Shown: positions 24,516 to 32,549 of the stretch, in pieces
How positions within the stretch are numbered: position 1 is the first letter of the stretch
Layout: every line of letters starts with the position of its first letter
Source: Pseudomonas umsongensis
GTDB lineage: Bacteria > Pseudomonadota > Gammaproteobacteria > Pseudomonadales > Pseudomonadaceae
Length of the DNA stretch: 64,000 nt
NCBI RefSeq assembly: GCF_002236105.1
Contig: NZ_NIWU01000001.1
Location: 1 to 64,000 of the forward strand
Reading direction: 5' to 3'
Notes under the pieces: generated by a model
The model's input: only the letters and a program-made list of their open reading frames with translations
What the model was told of the DNA's origin: nothing
Database searches by the model: none
Made by a program: the position numbers and the translations under genes

Positions 24516-25949
24516 CTAAAAGCGAAACGTAGAGCGCAGCACCAGTATTTGCGAGTTGTTGCCGCCGGCGCTTTCGATCGCCGAACCGATGTCGTAGAAC
24601 AAATAGTCGAGATCAACGGAAACGTTAGCGGTCGGCGTCCAATTGGCGTTGGCCTGATACAGGGTGCCCAAGCGTTTTCCACTGCTGGTGGTTGTTCCGG
24701 GGGCTGTGGTCATGCCTGGCAAATAGACGCCGTCATCGTTGCTTTCTCGCCAGGCAGCAAATATGCCCGGTTCGAAACGGAACTTGTTGAAGGGAGAGAA
24801 CCTGAGTGTCGGGCCTACCAGAATGATGTTCGACAACGTTGTCAGGCTGGCCTGACCGTAGAAGGCGTTCTTGGGAAACAATGGATCGAAAGTTCCGGCC
24901 CGATGATCGCCATCCTTATCACCGCTCGCGGCATCGACACGCAAACCCAGACGCGCTTTCCAGGGACCCGCAAAGGTATATCCGCTGTCGCTGGAAACCG
25001 CCCAGGCGTCGATGTCGGCGCTGGCCATATGGCCCACCTGCTTCATCAGATCCCAGCTCCAGTCGAATTTATTCCATGTGCCGAACAACCGCGTGCCGAA
25101 GGTGTAGCGATTGTCCTCTCCGGTAAAACCGTCGAGCTTGCGCTGCTCTGTTTCCAGGCCAAAGGCGTACAGATCGGCTTTCAACACGCTGGACAGGGGC
25201 AGGGTGCCATAGAGCCCGTAGAACTTTTGCTGATGATTACTTGGGTCGTTGAACGAGCCGTTGTCTCTGCTAACCACGGGTCTGGTGGCGAACGCATCCA
25301 GCTTGTAACCATCCTTTGCAATCCAGCTCAGGCGCACACCATCAAACACCTGCCGTATATTGGGGATTTCGCGATAGGTCACCAGTACCTGATTACCGTA
25401 AGCCATCTCCTGCCGACCGACCCGCGTTGTCAATGTGCCGCTCTGGTAATGAAGATTGCCGTCGATAAAGGCCTGTTGTATTTCATTACGGCTTTGATCG
25501 GAAGGGCTGGGCAAGTCCTTACCCCATGTCCGAGTATTTTGTAATTGGATAAAGGTGCGCAGGCTGTCGTCGAATAAGTGCAGGTCGACATGTACTTGCG
25601 CACGTTGCATTAAATAAGAGTCGTCCTTTACTCCGCGCAGGCCGAACACCGGTTGGTCCGCCGCATCGGCGCGATAACGCAGTTCCGCTCCGGTCTGCAG
25701 CCAGGCAGAGTCTGACAGGCGCTGAAAACGCAATGCATCGAACGGGTCCGTGCGTTTTGCCGGGTTATCGAGAAAGCGATAATCCTCCACCCAGCGCGCC
25801 GGTCCCGGACGCAAAGGGCGGGATACCTCAAGGGGCGAGGGAGGCGTGGACTGAATCTCTTGGGCCTGAGCGGTCGACAGGACCGTTTGGCCGAGGGCCA
25901 TAATGATCGGCAGGTGGAACGAGTAACGCTTCAGTGTTGTGCTGGACAT
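24516..25949 (-). CDS. Alginate-export-type outer-membrane porin
   Basis: A 477-residue beta-barrel with a signal peptide (cleaved near 'STAQA-QE'). ATG 25949 has AGGAG seven bases upstream; a longer frame exists without one. The Alginate_exp domain pattern is visible: 'DALRFQRLSDSAWLQTGAELRYR', 'QRAQVHVDLHLFDDSLRTFIQLQNTRTWG', 'RVGRQEMAYGNQVLVTYREIPNIRQVFDGVRLSW', and a C-terminal strand ending 'LVLRSTFRF'. It stands downstream of the MFS carrier in the terephthalate cluster, so a likely role is letting terephthalate across the outer membrane (inference). Its 3' end is repeated at 21550-21848. Confidence 0.85.
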   Translation of the reverse strand: MSSTTLKRYSFHLPIIMALGQTVLSTAQAQEIQSTPPSPLEVSRPLRPGPARWVEDYRFLDNPAKRTDPFDALRFQRLSDSAWLQTGAELRYRADAADQPVFGLRGVKDDSYLMQRAQVHVDLHLFDDSLRTFIQLQNTRTWGKDLPSPSDQSRNEIQQAFIDGNLHYQSGTLTTRVGRQEMAYGNQVLVTYREIPNIRQVFDGVRLSWIAKDGYKLDAFATRPVVSRDNGSFNDPSNHQQKFYGLYGTLPLSSVLKADLYAFGLETEQRKLDGFTGEDNRYTFGTRLFGTWNKFDWSWDLMKQVGHMASADIDAWAVSSDSGYTFAGPWKARLGLRVDAASGDKDGDHRAGTFDPLFPKNAFYGQASLTTLSNIILVGPTLRFSPFNKFRFEPGIFAAWRESNDDGVYLPGMTTAPGTTTSSGKRLGTLYQANANWTPTANVSVDLDYLFYDIGSAIESAGGNNSQILVLRSTFRF

Positions 25950-25965
25950 CAGATGACTCCTGTTT

Positions 25966-25973
25966 TTATTGTT
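25966..25973 (-). promoter_or_regulatory. Candidate Crc/Hfq motif before the terephthalate-cluster porin
   Basis: On the minus strand AACAATAA lies a few bases upstream of the AGGAG ribosome site for ATG 25949. Confidence 0.45.
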
Positions 25974-26179
25974 CGTAGGGCAGGTAGACACGCGCGGGGA
26001 TGCCTCAACATGAAGTTGAATTCGCGTCGATGTTGTTCCGGTTTAAACGTTTCGCTGCTTTGGAAAGAAGCGCTCTGCGTTTGCGTTGAATAAAGAGTGG
26101 GTTCATTTCAAGGGACGTAAATCCTTATTCATCCCTTGGTGAGCTTTCATTGAAGTTGTCGAGTAGTACCGTTCGTGTT

Positions 26180-27523
26180 TTAAAGCGTGCTGCTGCCGTA
26201 TCGTCGACCGAGAAACAGGACGAGTAACCCGGCGATCAACATCGGCACGGCCATGGCATAGAAAACTGACGAGGGTGACCAGCCCATACCCAAGGCTGCG
26301 CCGACCACGATGGGGCCAGTAATCCCGCCGATCCGCCCGATGCCCAATGCCCAACCGACTCCGGTCGAACGTATCGGTGCCGGGTAGAAAACCGCCGCCA
26401 GGGCGATGAGGCTTTTTTGCCCGCCGCTGATGCAGCAGCCTGCGAGGAAGTTGGCGGTCAAGAGCATCCACAGCGGGCTTTTGAACGCCAGGCCGGTCAA
26501 TGCAACGCACACGAATCCGACGAGATAAAGAATGCCCAATGTTTTGTAGGCGCCCAACCGGTCCATGGAGGGTCCGGTAATGAACGCAGCCGCGATACCG
26601 CCCACGGTGGTCAGGGTGGTAGCCATCACCACGGTGCTCATTGGGTAGTTGAGCCCCGTCATGATTGATGGCAACCAGCTTTGCAAGGCGTAGAACTCAC
26701 CCAGGTTAATCGCGAACACCAGCCATAACAATACGGTGCCCAATACCCGATCAGGGGTGAACAGGCTGGCGAGTGCTCCGCGTTGCCCTTGCCCTTGCTC
26801 GAGGGCGTCGACGATGAATGTCGGCTTCTCCTGTCGTGCAACGGCTCGGTCTATTTTTCGGAAAATTTTCAGGATTCGCTCGGCTGCCACCTTGCGATGG
26901 ATCATGAACACCATGGATTCCGGCAGGAAACGAATCAATACGGGTACCAGCATCAAGGGCGCCAGGGCTCCGATCCAGAACATCGAGCGCCAGCCGTAGT
27001 GGGGGATGAACCAGTTCGCCGCCAGGCCCGCCGCGATAAATCCGAGGGAGAAACCGCAGTAAATAGCCAGAACAAAGGTTGCACGAAAGCGTTTGGGGCT
27101 GTATTCGCCGGTCATGGCGATCGCACTTGGGGCTGCGGCGCCCAGACCGACCCCGGTGATAAAGCGCAGGATCATCAGCTCGGTCACGTTGTCGGCCCAT
27201 ACCGATGCCAAGGTGCAAAGGCTGAAGACAATTGTGCTGACTATGATTGCTTTCTTATGTCCAAAGCGTTCGGACAGTGGGGTAAGCACCAGATAGCCAA
27301 TCATCAAACCAGCGAGCGACGAAGAAAATATCGGTCCCAGCATCTGCCTGGGCAGGTTCCATTCACTGGCTATATAAGGCGCCATGTAACTAATGGCCTG
27401 GGTATCGAACCCATCGAGGAACATGACTAGACCGCACAGAATGATGACCACGTACTGAAACGGACTTACGGGTCGTTCATCCACGAACTGCGGAAGCTGC
27501 AAGGGCTTTAATTCGGGCAACAT
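26180..27523 (-). CDS. MFS aromatic acid:H+ symporter (AAHS family), probable terephthalate carrier
   Basis: A 447-residue inner-membrane carrier of the PcaK/BenK/VanK group. It has the AAHS helix-1 motif 'MFLDGFDTQAISYMAPYIASEW', the loop 'LSERFGHKKAI', 'FITGVGLGAAAPSAIAMTGEYSPKR' and the central 'RFLPESMVFMI'. GAGG precedes the ATG. It lies 69 bp after tphA1 on the same strand. In Comamonas the terephthalate cluster relies on a periplasmic binding protein of a tripartite system (TphC), whereas Rhodococcus uses an MFS protein; this cluster follows the MFS plan. The substrate assignment is from context. Confidence 0.85.
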   Translation of the reverse strand: MLPELKPLQLPQFVDERPVSPFQYVVIILCGLVMFLDGFDTQAISYMAPYIASEWNLPRQMLGPIFSSSLAGLMIGYLVLTPLSERFGHKKAIIVSTIVFSLCTLASVWADNVTELMILRFITGVGLGAAAPSAIAMTGEYSPKRFRATFVLAIYCGFSLGFIAAGLAANWFIPHYGWRSMFWIGALAPLMLVPVLIRFLPESMVFMIHRKVAAERILKIFRKIDRAVARQEKPTFIVDALEQGQGQRGALASLFTPDRVLGTVLLWLVFAINLGEFYALQSWLPSIMTGLNYPMSTVVMATTLTTVGGIAAAFITGPSMDRLGAYKTLGILYLVGFVCVALTGLAFKSPLWMLLTANFLAGCCISGGQKSLIALAAVFYPAPIRSTGVGWALGIGRIGGITGPIVVGAALGMGWSPSSVFYAMAVPMLIAGLLVLFLGRRYGSSTL

Positions 27524-27553
27524 GGTTTTTCCTCATGGCCATTTTGGCCTTTT

Positions 27554-27561
27554 TTGTTTTT
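27554..27561 (-). promoter_or_regulatory. Candidate Crc/Hfq motif before the MFS carrier
   Basis: On the minus strand AAAAACAA, within a longer A-rich stretch, lies about 30 bases upstream of ATG 27523. Confidence 0.35.
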
Positions 27562-27592
27562 ATTGCGTGCACGCAGGTGGAGAAATAACCGC

Positions 27593-28603
27593 CTATGAAG
27601 GCGGCAGGATCTCTCCAGAGGGCACGAAGGCGTCGCAGAAGAACGCGTCGGGCGACAACTGGCCTTCGGCAGTCAGGTCATTGAGCGCCGCGGTTGTCAT
27701 GACCGGATTACCGCAGGCATACACTTGATAGGCGCCCAGGTCGGGGTAATCCTCGAGAACCGCGCGGTGCACCCAACCGGTACGGCCGGACCAGCCGGGC
27801 TCGGGCTCGGAAAGCACCGGGGTGAAGCTGAACCCCGGCAGGCGCTTGGACCATTGTGCCGGCAGGTCGCCGAGATACAGGTCGTCGCTGCTGCGTGCTC
27901 CCCAGAACAGGTGCATGGGTCTTGAGCCACCGCGTTTGATCTGGTCTTCGATGATGGATTTGAGCGGCGCCATGCCCGTACCGGTGCCCAGCAGGATGAC
28001 CGGATGGTCGACCTCTTCGTTCAGTGAAAATTCGCCATAGGGCAGCTCGACGTTGAGCGTGTCTCCTTTTTCCAATCCTGCCAGCACGCCCTCGGAAAAG
28101 CGCCCTCCGGGAACATGGCGAATATGCAGTTGCACGCCATCGCTCTCATGGGGCGCATTGGCCATGGAGTAGTTACGGCTGTCGCCATCCTCCATCAACA
28201 CTTTCAGGTATTGACCGGCCTGGAATTTGGCGCGCACACCCGAAGGGAAGCGTAGGTGCAGAACCACGACATCGGCGTTGGGGCGGGTGAGGCGATGGAC
28301 CTTGGTGGTAATGACCTTGCGCACCGGCGCCGCGCGTTGAACGATGCGTTTGGGGGCGATTTCCACCGACGAGCACGGACGCGCCTGACACAGCAGCACC
28401 CCCGTGGCAGGCCCGCGTGCGAGCCCTTGTCCGCGCACTTGCAATTCCCCGGCGACCAAGCCGCCTTCGCAGGTTGAGCACACGCCTTTGCGGCAGGAGT
28501 AGGGGATCGAAAACCCCGCCCGCTCGGCCGCATCCAGTACTGTCTCGTCGGGCTCGCAGGGAAAGACGATGTCCGATCCAGAGACTGTTACGTCGTACGT
28601 CAT
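27593..28603 (-). CDS. tphA1: Terephthalate 1,2-dioxygenase, reductase component
   Basis: A 336-residue electron-transfer protein with three domains. An N-terminal plant-type [2Fe-2S] domain has Cys ligands in 'SCRKGVCSTCEG' plus a later Cys in 'LLCQAR'. The FAD domain has 'RNYSMANAPHES' (R-x-Y-S). The NAD domain has 'VILLGTGTGMAPLKSIIED' and a C-terminal 'YACGNP'. It passes electrons from NADH to the Rieske oxygenase. Its order (ferredoxin domain first) matches TphA1. AGGAGG precedes the ATG, which overlaps the tphB stop in an ATGA. Confidence 0.88.
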   Translation of the reverse strand: MTYDVTVSGSDIVFPCEPDETVLDAAERAGFSIPYSCRKGVCSTCEGGLVAGELQVRGQGLARGPATGVLLCQARPCSSVEIAPKRIVQRAAPVRKVITTKVHRLTRPNADVVVLHLRFPSGVRAKFQAGQYLKVLMEDGDSRNYSMANAPHESDGVQLHIRHVPGGRFSEGVLAGLEKGDTLNVELPYGEFSLNEEVDHPVILLGTGTGMAPLKSIIEDQIKRGGSRPMHLFWGARSSDDLYLGDLPAQWSKRLPGFSFTPVLSEPEPGWSGRTGWVHRAVLEDYPDLGAYQVYACGNPVMTTAALNDLTAEGQLSPDAFFCDAFVPSGEILPPS

Positions 28604-29598
28604 GCCAGAACCTCCTGGTTGGAATGAACTGCGCCACCTACCAGGCGCAACGCGCGGATCACCGCTTCGGGATCAGCGAGGTTTTTACCGGCGATATCGA
28701 ATGCCGAGCCGTGGCCCACGCTGGAAAAGATCAGGCCGGCACCGATGGACAGCGCAGAAGCGGTACGCCCGGCCAGCAGTTTGATCGGGATGTGACCCTG
28801 GTCGTGATACATGGCAATAAAGGCGTCATAGCCATTTTGGCCGAGCATCAGATCGGCGCCGACCGGCCCATGGGCATCGATACCCGCCTGCCGCAGGCGC
28901 TCGACGGCCGGGGCAGTAATCTGCTGATCGTCCTGACCGAACAGGCCGTTTTCACCCGCATGGGGATTGATGCCGAAGACGCCAATGCGCGGAGCATTGA
29001 TGCCCAGCGCGTGGAGTGCAGAAACTGCTGCATGACCTGCGGCCACCACCAGCTCGGGTGTCAGCCTGGCCAGTGAATCGGCCAGGCGCTCGTGCAAGGT
29101 GACATGGACGATCCGCATCCCCGCACCGATCAGCATCAGAAACACACGGTCGGACTCGACGCCTACCAGTTTGGCCAGCAGGTTTGGGTAACCGGAAAAA
29201 TCGATGCCGGCGGCATTGATCGCCGTCTCGGAATGCGGGCACGCAACAATGCCGCGTGCCCGGCCCAGGCTCAGACCCACCACTGCGGCAGACAAATAAT
29301 CCACCGTAGCAGCACCTGCCGAGGCATTCACTTGCCCAGGCACGAAAGCCTCGGATGCCAGGCTATGTACGGGCAGCAGGTGGATCACTCCCGCTTCTGC
29401 CGGTGCGGTGCCATCAGTCTCTTTGACTCGCAGGCCAATGTCCTGCGCATAGGCTTCGACGACAAACCGATCGCCGACAATGACCGGATTCAACTCGGGT
29501 TCGTTCTGCAGAGCCGCGACGGCTTTGACAGCGACTTCCGGGCCGATGCCGTTGGGGTCGCCGATGCTCAAGAGGATTCGCGATGCCGGCAGTTTCAT
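28600..29598 (-). CDS. tphB: 1,2-Dihydroxy-3,5-cyclohexadiene-1,4-dicarboxylate dehydrogenase
   Basis: A 332-residue PdxA-family dehydrogenase. It converts the cis-diol made by the dioxygenase into protocatechuate with loss of CO2. Motifs shared with TphB as I know it: 'SIGDPNGIGPEVAVKA', 'ACPHSETAINAAGIDFSGYPNLLA', 'GAGMRIVHVTLHE', 'VFGINPHAGENGLFG' and 'YHDQGHIPIKLLA' (metal-binding His and Asp). ATG 29598 overlaps the tphA3 stop (ATGA), which supports it over a longer frame. Context rules out housekeeping PdxA as the better call, though the fold is the same. Confidence 0.88.
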   Translation of the reverse strand: MKLPASRILLSIGDPNGIGPEVAVKAVAALQNEPELNPVIVGDRFVVEAYAQDIGLRVKETDGTAPAEAGVIHLLPVHSLASEAFVPGQVNASAGAATVDYLSAAVVGLSLGRARGIVACPHSETAINAAGIDFSGYPNLLAKLVGVESDRVFLMLIGAGMRIVHVTLHERLADSLARLTPELVVAAGHAAVSALHALGINAPRIGVFGINPHAGENGLFGQDDQQITAPAVERLRQAGIDAHGPVGADLMLGQNGYDAFIAMYHDQGHIPIKLLAGRTASALSIGAGLIFSSVGHGSAFDIAGKNLADPEAVIRALRLVGGAVHSNQEVLA

Positions 29599-30065
29599 AG
29601 CGGAAGCGCCAGCAACGTGTCGATGCGTGAGCTGTCGCACACCACGGTTCGTTCAGCCAACATGGCTGTTTCGCCGTCGACCCGGTAGCAGTCGATATAG
29701 CGGCCGGAGACGAAGTTCTCGGTCGTGCCGTCGCGCATGATGCGCAGCACCAGGAATGCAGTTTCGCTGCGCACCAGGTTGCCGTTGCATTCCAGGATCA
29801 CTGGCTGATTGAGCATATGGCGGTAGCTGTGCCGCTCGTAGATATTGGCGTCGCGCAAGGCGGATACCCGGTCAATCAACATTCCGCGGTTGTCGGCCCA
29901 AATCATGCCGGCAGGCAATCCTTGTCGGTAGTTATCGGCAGTGGTAACGGTATACAGGCACTTCTCCATGAAAAACTCCGGCCATGCTTCAAGCGGGCCT
30001 TCATCGATGCAGCGTGCATATAGGGCTTGTGTCTGGCTGATCAGTGCAAAAATATTATGTGTCAC
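29595..30065 (-). CDS. tphA3: Terephthalate 1,2-dioxygenase, small (beta) subunit
   Basis: A beta subunit of about 156 residues of a ring-hydroxylating dioxygenase (cone-shaped NTF2-like fold), with a structural role in the alpha3beta3 oxygenase. 'GMIWADNRGMLIDRVSALRDANIYERHSYRHML' and 'DSSRIDTLLALPL' match TphA3. I prefer GTG 30065, which has GAGGGA eight bases upstream and aligns with the usual TphA3 N-terminus. ATG 30083 overlaps the tphA2 stop as ATGA and would add six residues. Confidence 0.88.
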   Translation of the reverse strand: MTHNIFALISQTQALYARCIDEGPLEAWPEFFMEKCLYTVTTADNYRQGLPAGMIWADNRGMLIDRVSALRDANIYERHSYRHMLNQPVILECNGNLVRSETAFLVLRIMRDGTTENFVSGRYIDCYRVDGETAMLAERTVVCDSSRIDTLLALPL

Positions 30066-30079
30066 GAATGATTCCCTCT

Positions 30080-31339
30080 TCATAGATCCATGGCTGCGCG
30101 ATAGGCCTTCCAGAAACCGCGGATAGACGCTTCGGTAATCCGGCTATCACTCGATTCGGCGTCAATCCCGCCCATTTCCAGCACCGCGCTGTGATTGGAC
30201 GCGCCAGCGATGCCACGCTGGACAAAGCCGCCTACGCAACCATCTTCCATGGAGATATAGCCAGCGGGACCGACAAGGTTGGCCTGCTTCAGACGCGTCA
30301 GTCGCTGTTCGGGCGTGTCGTCTTCAAAGCCCAGGTAGGTCCAGTTGAGCTGAGTCGTTTCCACGCCCCGTGGCAGCACTTGGCGGACTGCAACCGAATT
30401 CTGGATCTGTTGCAGTACGAAGCAGGGGAAGATCGACAGGATTTGCAGCGTGACGTCATCACCGACTTCACTGAAGCCTTCGAGCAACGAGGGGTCCTGC
30501 AGCTGATAGGCGCTGTCGGAGCGGATGCTTTGTTCTGCATAGGAGGCATCGCGCTCGACCTGACGTTCGGCTTCACGGTCGATGGCCGAGTAGCTGACGT
30601 GATGTCCGCCGCTCTCATCAACGATGATCGCACCGCGCTGGGACAGGCGGTTGATCTCGAAGGTGGTGAAGAACAGATGCAGGATACTGGCGTGGTACGA
30701 GTCTTTGACGTTCTCGATGTACAGCTTCCAGTTGTTGGGCAACATCTGGGTGAAACGGCCCAGAACCACTGGCTTGCGTCCGTCGAGAACGCGTTCAATA
30801 CGGCTGAGTATTTCCTCGCCCAGGTACTCTTCGATATCGGGCACGTCATCGCTGAAGCTGCCGAACACCAGGCCGTGAACAGTCGCTATGCGCAGCTTGC
30901 GCGGGCCGTGTTGTTCCATGCAGAACGAAGGCGCCATGCCGCCATTGCCCTTGATGCCATCCTTGAAAGCGATACCGGTCAGATCGCCTTGCAGGTTGTA
31001 ACTCCAGGCGTGATACACGCAGGTGAAGTCTTTGGCTTTACCACTGTCCTCCAGGGCAAGGAGGGCGCCACGATGCGCGCAGCGATTCTCGAAGGCGTAG
31101 AGTTCGCCGTCGCTGTCGCGGGTCACGACAATCGAGGTCTCGCCAATGAAACTGGTCTTAAAGTCGCCGGGCTCGGGAATCTCAGCCTCGAGGCACAGAT
31201 AATTCCAGTGAGGCCCCTGGAACAACCGCGTCTGTTCATCCTTGTACACAGCAGCGCTCTGAAAAGCCCAGTAGGGCACACGGGTCAATCCATCGGGCCA
31301 CAGCGGATTTTCAGGTACTCGATCAGTAATGATGTTCAT
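30080..31339 (-). CDS. tphA2: Terephthalate 1,2-dioxygenase, large (alpha) subunit
   Basis: A 419-residue Rieske oxygenase. The Rieske [2Fe-2S] ligands are Cys87, His89, Cys107 and His110 ('CAHRG', 'CVYHAW'). The mononuclear iron site is '[12 protein letters not shown]', with His216 and His221 and the bridging Asp213. The regions '[15 protein letters not shown]', '[14 protein letters not shown]' and '[27 protein letters not shown]' are as in TphA2 of Comamonas from memory. It dihydroxylates terephthalate at C1/C2. It is first of the run tphA2-A3-B-A1 and divergent from the IclR regulator. GGGAG precedes the ATG. Confidence 0.9.
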   Translation of the reverse strand: MNIITDRVPENPLWPDGLTRVPYWAFQSAAVYKDEQTRLFQGPHWNYLCLEAEIPEPGDFKTSFIGETSIVVTRDSDGELYAFENRCAHRGALLALEDSGKAKDFTCVYHAWSYNLQGDLTGIAFKDGIKGNGGMAPSFCMEQHGPRKLRIATVHGLVFGSFSDDVPDIEEYLGEEILSRIERVLDGRKPVVLGRFTQMLPNNWKLYIENVKDSYHASILHLFFTTFEINRLSQRGAIIVDESGGHHVSYSAIDREAERQVERDASYAEQSIRSDSAYQLQDPSLLEGFSEVGDDVTLQILSIFPCFVLQQIQNSVAVRQVLPRGVETTQLNWTYLGFEDDTPEQRLTRLKQANLVGPAGYISMEDGCVGGFVQRGIAGASNHSAVLEMGGIDAESSDSRITEASIRGFWKAYRAAMDL

Positions 31340-31420
31340 TTTTTCTCCCGGATCAGGTCCTCATGGCTGCAGAAAAATGTTCTTTCCGACAAGCACATGG
31401 TTGACATGAGGTTTTATTTT

Positions 31421-31458
31421 TGTTCGAATAGCGAACATTGTTTCATTTCTCGAACAAT
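31421..31458. promoter_or_regulatory. Tandem inverted repeats, probable TphR (IclR) operator
   Basis: A perfect palindrome, TGTTCG-AATAG-CGAACA, spans 31421-31437. A second, looser dyad, ATTGTT…AACAAT, spans 31437-31458, and the CGAACA half-site recurs at 31451-31456. Both lie between tphA2 (minus) and the IclR gene (plus). The GTTCG/CGAAC half-sites resemble operators of aromatic-pathway IclR proteins such as PcaR and PcaU. Confidence 0.75.
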
Positions 31459-31475
31459 TAGAGCGTTGGACAATT

Positions 31476-32264
31476 ATGGTTGTCAAGAAAAATACGTCCG
31501 CTGATGGCGTAGCTGTGCGCGCGCCAGAAGGTATGTCGGGTCTGGCAAAGGGCCTGGCAATCATCGAAGTGTTTGGTTTGGAGCACTCGCAATTGACGGT
31601 ATCGGACGCGGCGGCACTGACCGACACCACCCGTGCCGCTGCCCGCCGATGCCTGCTTACCCTGGTGGATCTGGGCTATCTGACCCATGACGGCAAGCAC
31701 TTCAGACCTACGCCTCGGTTCTTGCGACTCGGTGCGGCGTATCTTGATGCAGCGCCGCTACCGCAACTGGCCCAGCCATATTTGGCGTCGGCCCGTGAAG
31801 CGCTCGGGGAATCGATTTCCTTGGCAGTATTCGAAGATGGCTGGTCGGTATTCGTTGCCCGTGCCGAGACGGCAAAAGTCGTGACTACCGGCGTACGTCT
31901 TGGCGCACGTCTACCGGCCTATGGCTCGGCAACGGGGCAGGTCTTGTTGGCGGGGTTGAGCGACGAAGAAGTCCGCCGCTACCTGACTAATCCTCCGTCA
32001 CCGACCACGGCTCACATGATCGTCGACCCGAAAGTGATCATGGACAGGATCGAGCAGGCACGGATCGAAGGGTTTGCTTTTACCGATGAAGAGCTCGAGC
32101 TGGGGATGCGTTCAATGGCGGTGCCGGTGAGAAATGCCCAAGGTAAAGTGGTCGCCGCCATGAGTGTCAGCACATTTACCGCACGTTTGACCCTTCAGGA
32201 ATTACGTGATCAATGCCTGCCGGTGCTCCAGCAGAACGCCGCCTTGCTTGGGTGTATGCTTTGA
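31476..32264 (+). CDS. tphR: IclR-family regulator of the terephthalate cluster
   Basis: A 262-residue regulator. The N-terminal winged helix ('GLAKGLAIIEVFGLEHSQLTVSDAAALTDTTRAAARRCLLTLVDLGYL') is followed by an effector-binding domain with 'VTTGVRLGARLPAYGSATGQVLLAGL' and 'GFAFTDEELELGMRSMAVPV', as in the PcaR/PcaU/PobR branch. It is divergent from tphA2 across 136 bp containing the tandem palindromes. By analogy with Comamonas TphR it should activate tph genes when terephthalate is present. ATG 31476 has only a weak ribosome site (GTTGGA). Confidence 0.85.
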   Translation: MVVKKNTSADGVAVRAPEGMSGLAKGLAIIEVFGLEHSQLTVSDAAALTDTTRAAARRCLLTLVDLGYLTHDGKHFRPTPRFLRLGAAYLDAAPLPQLAQPYLASAREALGESISLAVFEDGWSVFVARAETAKVVTTGVRLGARLPAYGSATGQVLLAGLSDEEVRRYLTNPPSPTTAHMIVDPKVIMDRIEQARIEGFAFTDEELELGMRSMAVPVRNAQGKVVAAMSVSTFTARLTLQELRDQCLPVLQQNAALLGCML

Positions 32265-32549
32265 GTGCGCCAGTTACCCTGTAGTCAGAGTGCGAGAAGA
32301 GAGCATGGGACACTCGCCGTGCGCTTGTGTGAGCGCAGGATGAGGCTAGGACGAGTATGCACTTGGCCTCGTTTGTGGTTGCCATAGACCAAAATTGGTT
32401 GTTCGACTATGCAGTCCTGACAACTGCTACACGGGGTATGACCGTTCTTGGCCGGTTTCTGCAGATCACGACGAGCCGGAGTCGACCTGAAACAAGCGCT
32501 TGGCGAGAGCTACAAAACTAAAAGGAATTCAGCGCTATAAGAATTCGAC

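Noticed and set aside
28600..29598. Housekeeping pyridoxine gene pdxA
   Set aside because: The fold is the same, but the gene is coupled by overlaps to dioxygenase subunits and its motifs follow TphB, so the catabolic dehydrogenase is the better call.
30191..31504. A 437-codon open frame antisense to tphA2
   Set aside because: tphA2 has all Rieske and iron ligands on the other strand; the antisense translation shows no fold or start signal.
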